Shown: one piece after another, positions 1-5,435 of the stretch | Layout of the letters: each line of letters opens with the position of its first letter | How positions within the stretch are numbered: the first letter of the stretch is position 1 | From: CAYUCJ01 sp049282265 | GTDB lineage: Bacteria; Desulfobacterota; DSM-4660; Desulfatiglandales; Desulfatiglandaceae | DNA length: 11,573 nt | NCBI GenBank assembly: GCA_049282265.1 | Contig: JBAPTR010000005.1 | Coordinates: 1 to 11,573, forward strand | Reading direction: 5' to 3' | Translations under genes and position numbers: made by a program | The notes under the pieces: generated by a model | Databases searched by the model: none | Seen by the model: the letters and a program-made list of their open reading frames with translations, nothing else | What the model was told of the DNA's origin: nothing

Positions 1-84
1 ACCACAGGAATATGTTGGATATTTCGAGGATTAAAATTGTCGTCTGCCGCAGAGATCGGGCAAAAGGGGGCGTTTTGAAACTGG
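1..84 (+). repeat. Dispersed hairpin repeat, copy A (left part outside the window)
   Basis: This is the right-hand part of a roughly 135-140 bp repeat that also occurs at 10368-10503 (minus strand) and 11430-11571 (plus strand). It shares with copy B the ACCACAGGAATAT start, the TATTTCGAGGATTAAAATT core and the GAGATCGGGCAAAA block. It ends in an arm, CGTTTTGAAACTGG at 71-84, matching the right arm of copy B (CATTTTGAAACCGG) with two differences. By alignment with B, about 52 nt of the left side, including the left arm, lie before position 1. The copy points towards the CBS-ACT gene downstream. No reading frame across it looks like a real gene. Confidence 0.85.
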
Positions 85-220
85 CTCAGTCGTCCATATC
101 GGTGTTTGGTGCCAAGTGCACTATGAGAAAGGCTCTGAAAAAGAGTCTCACGCCCTGCTCCTTGACTCCGGCGGATGAGACGACTTCGTTGGAAGTCATC
201 AGCATTGGAGTCAGGTAAGA

Positions 221-227
221 AAGGAGG
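221..227 (+). promoter_or_regulatory. Ribosome binding site of the CBS-ACT gene
   Basis: AAGGAGG lies 7 nt before the ATG at 235. It fixes that codon as the start in preference to an in-frame ATG at 175, which has no comparable site and would add 20 residues unlike a CBS protein. Confidence 0.85.
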
Positions 228-234
228 CCAACAC

Positions 235-903
235 ATGCAAGTCCAAAACTGGATGAGTCCGGAGGTCGTAACCGTAAAAGAGGATACTCCGGTCATCGAG
301 GTCATAAGGATTCTTTCGGAACATGACATACGCCACCTTCCGGTCACCAGAAACGGTCAACTGGTGGGCATGATCACTGAACGGGATGTCAAGGAGGCAT
401 CGCCTTCGAAGGTCTCCACGATGAATGACAAGGAACTCTACTTCCTTTTGGCCGAGATGAAGGCAAGAGACGTCATGACGCCGGATCCCATCACGATCCG
501 GTCCGATCAGACGATGGAGGTGGCGGCCGTCAAAATGCTGGAACACAAGATCACGGGAATACCCGTAGTGAATCGGGAAGGTGAGTTGGTCGGGATTATC
601 TCCCAGGGGGACGTCTTCAGAGTCCTCATTTCCATCACGGGAATCTACCAGGGAGGTGTGCAATTTGCGTTCAATCTGGAAGACCGGAGTGGAAGCATCA
701 AGGAGGCGGCCAACGTGATTCGGGAAGAGGGAGGCCAGATAGTGAGTATCCTCAGTTCCACGGATACGGCGGATGAGGGTTTCCGCCATGTCTTTATTAG
801 GATAAAAAAGGTGGAGGAGGAAAGACTCCGGAAGATAATCACCCGCCTGGAGCAGGATTTCATGTTACTTTACGTGATCAAGGACCCCCTCCAGGAAATA
901 TGA
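235..903 (+). CDS. CBS-CBS-ACT domain protein (AcuB-like)
   Basis: This 222-residue soluble protein has two CBS domains followed by an ACT domain. CBS1 spans about residues 5-55, with the typical DIRHLPVTRNGQLVGMITER segment. CBS2 spans about 78-130, with KITGIPVVNREGELVGIISQ. Residues about 142-216 (QFAFNLEDRSGSIKEAANVI onward) read as an ACT-type ligand-binding domain. CBS pairs bind adenine nucleotides and ACT domains usually bind amino acids, so a role sensing energy or metabolites is expected. The order and length match AcuB of Bacillus, named for acetoin utilisation. No acuA- or acuC-like gene is nearby, so the acetoin link is not supported here. The gene is monocistronic in this window; a convergent gene ends 47 nt downstream. 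The 150 nt between repeat copy A and the ribosome binding site contain no clear promoter. The domain assignment is firm; the physiological role is unknown. Confidence 0.9.
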   Translation: MQVQNWMSPEVVTVKEDTPVIEVIRILSEHDIRHLPVTRNGQLVGMITERDVKEASPSKVSTMNDKELYFLLAEMKARDVMTPDPITIRSDQTMEVAAVKMLEHKITGIPVVNREGELVGIISQGDVFRVLISITGIYQGGVQFAFNLEDRSGSIKEAANVIREEGGQIVSILSSTDTADEGFRHVFIRIKKVEEERLRKIITRLEQDFMLLYVIKDPLQEI

Positions 904-950
904 AGGAGGTCCTTTCTCAAGACCTGTGTAGATAGGCTACTCTATGAAGA

Positions 951-1397
951 TCAGGGTACGTTGATGGACCAGCCGAATGACCACGAGGGATCGCCGATAC
1001 GACCGCCGAAATGAACCTGCGGGGACCAGGCGTCGTAGGAGGCCACATAAGGCGTCCCGAGCCGGGGTCGTTCCACGATTCGGACGGGCCTTCTCGGGAT
1101 GCGAACCGCTCGGTTATGCCTAGCCCGGTAAATATAGCGGCCGGCCCTTTTCCGCTCTCTCCGCGTCACCTGTCTGTCTGACCAGGCCCTCCTTTCAGCA
1201 TGCCGCATTCTCCACTGATCACGCTCCAACCGCCCATATTCGCCCCGCGTCAGATCGCCGCTCCTTATCCCTTGATGTATCCTCTTCTGCTGGTTGTAAT
1301 GTCGTTTTCCATAGTTGCCGGAGGCCCAAACCTGGGTTCCTGAAAGAAAAAACAGGGCCGATATGATGATGGAGATCAGAATTTTCGTCTTTTTCAT
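951..1397 (-). CDS. Small, highly basic secreted protein with two degenerate SGxLTxxE-type repeats
   Basis: This 148-residue protein begins with a clear signal peptide: MKKTK, a hydrophobic stretch at about 6-20, and a VWA-S cleavage site near residue 25. It is therefore probably periplasmic. The mature part is very rich in Arg. It carries two related segments, GIRSGDLTRGEYGRLERDQW at 43-62 and WSDRQVTRRERKRAGRYIYR at 72-91, followed by ARHN. Both resemble the SG-LT-xxE-xRL repeats of small periplasmic proteins in Proteobacteria, where the second repeat is often EF-hand-like with DxDG. Here most acidic residues are replaced by Arg, so calcium binding is unlikely. The C-terminus (about 115-148) is Gly/Trp/Ser-rich. 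ATG 1397 is preferred over ATG 1403 because AAGGAGG at 1406-1412 is 8 nt from the former and only 2 nt from the latter. An ECF-type promoter lies just upstream. The specific function is unknown. Confidence 0.8.
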   Translation of the reverse strand: MKKTKILISIIISALFFLSGTQVWASGNYGKRHYNQQKRIHQGIRSGDLTRGEYGRLERDQWRMRHAERRAWSDRQVTRRERKRAGRYIYRARHNRAVRIPRRPVRIVERPRLGTPYVASYDAWSPQVHFGGRIGDPSWSFGWSINVP

Positions 1398-1429
1398 TAG
1401 CATCCCCTCCTTTCATCCTTTTTGTTGGA

Positions 1430-1459
1430 TTAGACGAAGGGGGGGCAGGAAAAGTTTAC
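1430..1459 (-). promoter_or_regulatory. Putative ECF-sigma (RpoE-like) promoter of the secreted basic protein
   Basis: Read on the minus strand, GTAAACTTT (1459-1451) is followed after 14 nt by CGTCTAA (1436-1430). This resembles the AACTT ... GTC/TCTAA pattern of many extracytoplasmic-function sigma factors, with 17 nt between AACTT and TCTAA. It would place the transcript start about 25 nt before ATG 1397. Envelope-stress control would suit a small periplasmic protein. The assignment is by pattern only. Confidence 0.45.
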
Positions 1460-1499
1460 AGAAATTGTGACGGGGCAGGGTGAACTTGGAGGTTCGTGG

Positions 1500-1769
1500 T
1501 TACTGGTCTCGTTTTTTACTTCCTTTTCGGTTGCAGAGGCCTCCAAGGAATTGTCCCGCAAAAAAGGCCCCGATCAGGGCGGGGAAGGTGATGAATCGCC
1601 AACCCAGCCCGGACATGAGCCTGAGGGCGATCACCGCTGGGACAGGAACGTGAACGGCCAGGAACCAGGGAACCGAAAATCTGCTGACGCCGGCGCGCCA
1701 GTAACCAAAAGGCAGGTTCAAGAGGAGTACGGCCGTTGCAACGGCCCATAGGGTTTGTGTCGAATCCAT
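1500..1769 (-). CDS. Small integral membrane protein, last gene of the MoxR-VWA operon
   Basis: This 89-residue hydrophobic protein has about three candidate membrane segments: 6-22 (LWAVATAVLLLNLPF), 34-52 (PWFLAVHVPVPAVIALR) and 57-78. They are separated by FGYWRAGVSRFS and followed by a basic tail, NRKGSKKRDQ, that should stay in the cytoplasm. The Pro-, Trp- and Gly-rich sequence has the look of a conserved family, but I do not recognise a named one. Its ATG lies one base after the TAA stop of the hydrolase gene, so translation is probably coupled. It is likely the membrane component of whatever the upstream genes do. No catalytic motif is visible. Confidence 0.75.
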   Translation of the reverse strand: MDSTQTLWAVATAVLLLNLPFGYWRAGVSRFSVPWFLAVHVPVPAVIALRLMSGLGWRFITFPALIGAFFAGQFLGGLCNRKGSKKRDQ

Positions 1770-1770
1770 C

Positions 1771-2529
1771 TTAAAATCGCAAAGACATGCAGGTCAGGCC
1801 CCCGTCCATTTTGCGGGCCTCACTGATATCCAGTTCAATAATTTCGCGTTTCAGGGCTTCAAGCTTCTTCTTCGTTTTCGGGAATCCCGCGGGCATGATG
1901 AGGGTGTTATTGATCAGCAGGGTATTTCCCGCATAGGCCTCGTCCGGGTCCAGGACCATTTTTCGATAGGGCGTGAAGATATCCAGTTCTGCAAAGGTCT
2001 TGGTGAGAATCAGGGTGTCATCCCCCAGGTAATTCACGCCGGACTTCAGGTGCAGGCCCGCTTCAACGGGTACAGGTGTCCAGATATGGTCGTGCTGCTC
2101 GAGGATACGACCCAGTTGATTGGCCCCCTCATTATTCGTGCGATGGGAGATGCCGATGAAAAAATGGTTGTCCACTGCCAGAACATCCCCCCCATCAAGG
2201 GTTCCCGGGGGGTGGATGTGGGCGATTTTCCGGTACTGAGCCAGGACGGGGGCCATCGCCTCTTGTTCACCCCTGCGGGCTTCTGCACCGGGGTTGGTGA
2301 CAATCGCCACACGGGGTGTCACGATAGCGGTGTCTTCAACAAAGTGTGCATCCGGGTAGCCCGGCAGGGGCTCGAGTTCAATGACCTCAAGCCCCAGTGA
2401 CCGGAGGGTCTCCACATAGGTTTCGTGCTGATGTGTCATCAACCCGTAATCGGGGGGCCCGAGAGAAGCGGTCGTCAGGCCCATGGCAAAATCGTCGCCC
2501 GGCTTTCTGGTAATGGCGAGGGTAAACAT
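1771..2529 (-). CDS. Dimethylarginine dimethylaminohydrolase (DDAH)/arginine deiminase-fold hydrolase
   Basis: This 252-residue protein belongs to the guanidine-modifying pentein superfamily and matches DDAH in length. Family enzymes cleave the guanidino group of methylated arginine, or related compounds, through a Cys thiouronium intermediate, giving citrulline plus an amine. Visible motifs in order are: D60-AHFVEDTAIV with E65/D66 (substrate guanidine binding), TLDGGDVL with D112, GISHRTNNEGA at 126-136, H160-LKSGVNYLGDD with the general-base His, and KMDGGLTCMSLRF with nucleophile Cys247. All parts of the Cys-His-Asp machinery are present, so it should be active. ATG 2529 overlaps the TGA of the VWA gene by one base (TGATG), indicating translational coupling in a MoxR-VWA operon. 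That is not an arginine-catabolism context, since no carbamate kinase or ornithine carbamoyltransferase is seen. The substrate could be free methylarginine, arginine or another guanidine. Confidence 0.87.
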   Translation of the reverse strand: MFTLAITRKPGDDFAMGLTTASLGPPDYGLMTHQHETYVETLRSLGLEVIELEPLPGYPDAHFVEDTAIVTPRVAIVTNPGAEARRGEQEAMAPVLAQYRKIAHIHPPGTLDGGDVLAVDNHFFIGISHRTNNEGANQLGRILEQHDHIWTPVPVEAGLHLKSGVNYLGDDTLILTKTFAELDIFTPYRKMVLDPDEAYAGNTLLINNTLIMPAGFPKTKKKLEALKREIIELDISEARKMDGGLTCMSLRF

Positions 2530-3722
2530 CAGTTATTGCTCATCATGTGGCTGACCGCCTTTTCGAGTCCGTCAAGGGTCAGCTCAAACATGGGAAAGAT
2601 CTCGCGAATAGCGCCGATGGTTCGGGTATAGGGCCATTGATTCGCCATTTGGGGGTTGATCCAGATCGCATGGGGAAAGGTATTGGCGATGGACTGCAAC
2701 CGTTCGTAGCTGGGCTTGTAAGTTCTCTCTTCGATGTGTATGGAGCCATCCGTAGCCATGAGTTCATAGGGCGCCATGCTGGCATCACCCACGATGACGA
2801 TCCTGGTCTCCGGGTCCCGGCGAAGGAGTTCATCGACCCGGAAGGGTTTTCTGTATCGGGCGGGATCTTCCCACAGGTTGTCGTAAATGGTATTGTGGAA
2901 GAAAAAGGTCTTGAGGTCTTTGAACTGGGCCCTGGAATGGTTAAAGAGGGTCTGGACCACCTCCACGTAAGGATCCATGGACCAGCCCCCGTTGTCTATG
3001 GCCAGGATGACCTTCAATCGGTCTTTCAGGCTCCTCTCAAAGACAATCTCTATTTCCCCCCCGTTTTTCATGGTCTGGTAGATGGTCTCGTCAATGTTGA
3101 GCTGGTCTTTGGGCCCTACGGGAACCATGTTCCGCAACCGCTTCAGGGCCTCACCGATCTGCGCTTGTGTCAGGGGGCCTTCCTGGGAATAGTCCCTGTA
3201 CCTCCTGTCCATGGCCACCTTCACGGCTGACTTGTTTCGGGAGACCCCGCCCACCCGCATTCCCCCCGGGTGGTAACCGGAATGTCCGACCGGAGAGGTG
3301 CCGCCCGTACCAATCCACTTGGCGCCGCCGTGATGTTCTTCAGTCTGTTCCTTGAGGCGGTCCATGAAATACTGGAGCAGTTCGTCCGGGGTCATCTTCT
3401 TGAGGGAATCCTCGTCTATCCCCATGGCACGGGCCAGTTCCTTCGGGTCCTTCAGCCACTCCTGCAGCATGGCCCGGGCTACTTCCGTCAGTTCAAACTC
3501 ATCGGGCTCCTTCAATGCCGCACCCTTGAAGTGGTGGGCGAAGGCCTGGTCGTAGAGATCGAAATATCTTTCGCTCTTGACGAGGATGGCGCGCGCCGCG
3601 GTGTAGAAATCATCAATGGAGGTGATGAGTCCCCTGCCCAGGGCCTTCTGGAGCCTTAGGAACGAGGTGGGAGATACGGGAATTCCCACCTGTCTGAGTA
3701 GATAGAAAAAGGCCGTAAACAT
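2529..3722 (-). CDS. CoxE-like von Willebrand factor A (VWA) domain protein
   Basis: This 397-residue protein has the architecture of CoxE-type VWA proteins that act with MoxR ATPases. Residues 1-70 (LLRQVGIPVSPTSFLRLQKA, then ARAILVKSERYFDLYDQAF) are the typical CoxE N-terminus. A Gly-rich linker follows at about 132-160 (GTGGTSPVGHSGYHPGGM). The C-terminal VWA domain runs from about 236 to 385. Its metal-site loop reads AIDNGGWSMDPYV (D243, S248), not the canonical DxSxS. T278 (FFFHNTIYD) and D313 (VIVGDASM) could supply the other metal-site residues. It starts 7 nt after the MoxR stop and ends overlapping the hydrolase gene. MoxR/VWA pairs generally remodel or load cofactors into target proteins, but no client is evident in the window. 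No signal peptide or membrane segment is seen, so it is probably cytoplasmic. Confidence 0.88.
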   Translation of the reverse strand: MFTAFFYLLRQVGIPVSPTSFLRLQKALGRGLITSIDDFYTAARAILVKSERYFDLYDQAFAHHFKGAALKEPDEFELTEVARAMLQEWLKDPKELARAMGIDEDSLKKMTPDELLQYFMDRLKEQTEEHHGGAKWIGTGGTSPVGHSGYHPGGMRVGGVSRNKSAVKVAMDRRYRDYSQEGPLTQAQIGEALKRLRNMVPVGPKDQLNIDETIYQTMKNGGEIEIVFERSLKDRLKVILAIDNGGWSMDPYVEVVQTLFNHSRAQFKDLKTFFFHNTIYDNLWEDPARYRKPFRVDELLRRDPETRIVIVGDASMAPYELMATDGSIHIEERTYKPSYERLQSIANTFPHAIWINPQMANQWPYTRTIGAIREIFPMFELTLDGLEKAVSHMMSNN

Positions 3723-3729
3723 GGTCTGA

Positions 3730-4581
3730 TCAAAGCCTCATCCTGGACACGGTATTTCGGGCAACCGCATAATCGGGACTTTTCTTGAAGAGCACACCCA
3801 AGTAAGGGATTTCACCTTTGATTAGTTTCTTAGCCTTGAAGTCGGGATCCGCTTCCAGTGCGCGTATCCAGTTTATGAGTTCCCTTGTGGCAGGCTTCTT
3901 TTCCACTTCCCGGAAATCTCTCATCTTGTAAAAGGCCTTTATGGAATGTTCGAGGAGGTCCTCACCGATGCGAGGGAAATGCACCTGGATAATCCTGCGC
4001 ATCATGTCCGGTTCGGGGAAGGCGATGTGATGAAAATTACAGCGCCCCAGAAACGGGTCTGAAAGGTCCTTTTTCGCATTGGACGTAATGATGATGACCG
4101 GACGGTGTTTCGCACATATGGTCTTGTCGATTTCCATAATGTCAAACTCCATCTGGTCCAGAACGTCCAGCATGTCGTCCTGAAAGTCCGTGTCGGCCTT
4201 GTCAATTTCGTCGATCAGCAGTACCACACGCTCATCCGCCATAAATGACTGGCCGATTTTACCCATCTTGATGTACTCTTCAATATTGCTGACGTCCCTG
4301 CTGCTGTCACCAAACCGGCTGTCGTTAAGCCGGGTTAAGGTATCGTACTGGTAGAGGGCTTCCACCAGTTTCATGCTCGATTTGACGTTCAGGACGATCA
4401 ACCGCATGTTGAGGGCCTCCGCTATGGCGTGGGCCAGCATGGTCTTACCTGTTCCCGGTTCTCCCTTGAGAAGAAGGGGCATTTCCAGTGCCATGGAAAT
4501 ATTGACGATCTTGGCGAGTTCCTCGTCAAGGACGTAGTTGGAAGCGCCCTGGAACCTACAGGTTGTACTTTCTGCATTCAT
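3730..4581 (-). CDS. MoxR-family AAA+ ATPase
   Basis: This 283-residue AAA+ ATPase is the first gene of the leftward operon. Visible elements are Walker A GEPGTGKT at 40-47, Walker B LLIDEID at 121-127, sensor 1 TSN at 166-168, an arginine-finger-like LGR ending at R180 before CNFHHIAFPEPD, and sensor 2 R233 in PATRELINW. The length and helix-insert features fit compact MoxR-type proteins. Members of this family work as ring ATPases with VWA partners to mature or activate enzymes, and the adjoining CoxE-like gene is the obvious partner. ATG 4581 is supported by AAGGAG 7 nt upstream. A sigma70-like promoter with a dyad over its -35 box lies about 120 nt upstream. The client protein is unknown. 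Confidence 0.92.
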   Translation of the reverse strand: MNAESTTCRFQGASNYVLDEELAKIVNISMALEMPLLLKGEPGTGKTMLAHAIAEALNMRLIVLNVKSSMKLVEALYQYDTLTRLNDSRFGDSSRDVSNIEEYIKMGKIGQSFMADERVVLLIDEIDKADTDFQDDMLDVLDQMEFDIMEIDKTICAKHRPVIIITSNAKKDLSDPFLGRCNFHHIAFPEPDMMRRIIQVHFPRIGEDLLEHSIKAFYKMRDFREVEKKPATRELINWIRALEADPDFKAKKLIKGEIPYLGVLFKKSPDYAVARNTVSRMRL

Positions 4582-4612
4582 ATCTTTGCTCCTTGATAAA
4601 ACGGTATTTTCA

Positions 4613-4622
4613 GTGACGTCAC
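4613..4622. promoter_or_regulatory. Perfect 10-bp palindrome in the MoxR operon leader
   Basis: GTGACGTCAC is a perfect palindrome starting 31 nt before the MoxR start codon, in the predicted untranslated leader. It could be a regulator site, but a 10-bp palindrome can also occur by chance. Confidence 0.3.
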
Positions 4623-4678
4623 AAAATGCCGGCGTGGCGGCTCATGAACGCTGCCAGCAAGCGTAACTAACAAACTAA

Positions 4679-4733
4679 CCATGATTTTGGTCCAGTCAAC
4701 ATAGACTATTGGTGATTTCATGTCAAATCATGG
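4679..4733. promoter_or_regulatory. Candidate operator: repeated ATGATTT half-sites around the MoxR promoter
   Basis: CCATGATTT (4679-4687) is exactly inverted as AAATCATGG (4725-4733). The right-hand copy also forms a closer dyad with TGATTT (4713-4718), giving TGATTT-6 nt-AAATCA. The right dyad covers the -35 box of the predicted MoxR promoter, and the left half-site falls near the predicted transcript start. A repressor could bind here. This is inferred from pattern only. Confidence 0.35.
4698..4726 (-). promoter_or_regulatory. Sigma70-like promoter of the MoxR-VWA-hydrolase operon
   Basis: On the minus strand a consensus -35 TTGACA (4726-4721) is followed by a 17-nt spacer and TATGTT (4703-4698), a 4/6 match to the -10 box. 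The predicted start near 4690 gives a leader of about 110 nt before ATG 4581. Confidence 0.5.
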
Positions 4734-4756
4734 GAAGAGTTAAGACCCTATTTTTC

Positions 4757-4785
4757 TTGTCACATACCTTTCCGTGCCCTATCCT
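4757..4785 (+). promoter_or_regulatory. Sigma70-like promoter of the 194-residue protein
   Basis: TTGTCA (5/6 match to the -35 box), a 17-nt spacer and TATCCT (4/6 match to the -10 box) lie about 50 nt before ATG 4836. This promoter diverges from the MoxR operon promoter, with their -35 boxes about 30 nt apart. Confidence 0.45.
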
Positions 4786-4835
4786 TACGAGGCCGTTTGA
4801 AGACGTGATCAAATTGAAGCAAAGGAGAAAAACGG

Positions 4836-5420
4836 ATGCCGCTTGCCTTTGAATCCCTCAGCCATGGAGCCATTGCCTTCGGGTTCTTCAACATTGAATC
4901 GGACATGTTATTGCTGGAGCACTATTTCTTTTTCGCCACTGACTTTTGTGAACACATACGCGCAATGGCGGCGATGGAGGGGGGGGCGATCCTTGAGAGG
5001 ACCATTCCCGTGATTCATATCCCTTCCCGCGAAGACATAGGTGATCTCATGGGGGCCATCCATGGGGTCCGTTTCAGCGGATTCATCGGTGCGGTTTACA
5101 GCAAGTTTCCGTTCCCGGAGAAGGAGGCGGACTTCAAACAGAACCCGGAAGGGGTAGAGACCCAGGATCAGGTCAGGGAGCTCATTAAGTACTATGGTGA
5201 GCCAAAGGAGATCAGGCTCGTCCTGGATTCAGAAAGGAAAGAGGCCCGATTCGGGGAGTACCGATTCGCTGCCGGGTGGTTTCAACAGCTGATTGCCTAT
5301 GTCTGGCAGGGGGGATATCCCCGCTGGAGGGACGATAGGCCGCCCGAATACGTGGTCAGGATGAGAGCGGAACTGAAGGCCGGCGCTACAGGTCTGTTTG
5401 GGGGCTTTGGCTTCTCTTGA
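4836..5420 (+). CDS. Conserved-looking hypothetical protein, 194 residues
   Basis: I do not recognise this protein. It has a well-placed ribosome binding site (AAGGAG, 8 nt spacing) and a plausible promoter, and it is the longest frame over this interval, so it is probably a real gene. The N-terminal part (SHGAIAFGFFNIESDMLLLE, then HYFFFATDF) is rich in Phe and hydrophobic residues but is not a signal peptide or a clear membrane helix. The middle (about 58-90) holds PVIHIPSREDIGDLMGAIHG. The C-terminal part has charged segments (VLDSERKEARFGEYRFAAGW, then YVWQGGYPRWRDDRPPEY) and a Gly/Phe tail, GLFGGFGFS. His30, Cys38 and His40 are clustered, but no metal-binding signature can be claimed. 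It diverges from the MoxR operon and converges on the RACo-like gene 15 nt away. Confidence 0.75.
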   Translation: MPLAFESLSHGAIAFGFFNIESDMLLLEHYFFFATDFCEHIRAMAAMEGGAILERTIPVIHIPSREDIGDLMGAIHGVRFSGFIGAVYSKFPFPEKEADFKQNPEGVETQDQVRELIKYYGEPKEIRLVLDSERKEARFGEYRFAAGWFQQLIAYVWQGGYPRWRDDRPPEYVVRMRAELKAGATGLFGGFGFS

Positions 5421-5435
5421 AGCTGCAAGGTGGAA

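Noticed and set aside
75..102. TTGAAA ... TATCGG as a promoter using the repeat arm as a -35 box
   Set aside because: The spacer is 16 nt but the -10 box matches only 3 of 6 positions, so it is not supportable.
12..218. Small open frame through repeat copy A
   Set aside because: It spans the dispersed repeat and shows no protein-like pattern or good ribosome binding site.
904..950. Possible terminator between the convergent CBS-ACT and secreted-protein genes
   Set aside because: The only stem is AGGTC/GACCT with a 9-nt loop and no T-tract, too weak to call.
2547..3230. Plus-strand open frame (227 codons) opposite the VWA gene
   Set aside because: It is antisense to a well-supported coding sequence, shows no domain, and its residues mirror the codons of the VWA gene.
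5409..5425. Small hairpin at the stop codon of the 194-residue gene
   Set aside because: GCTTC/GAAGC has only 5 bp and no T-run after it, so it is not a convincing terminator.
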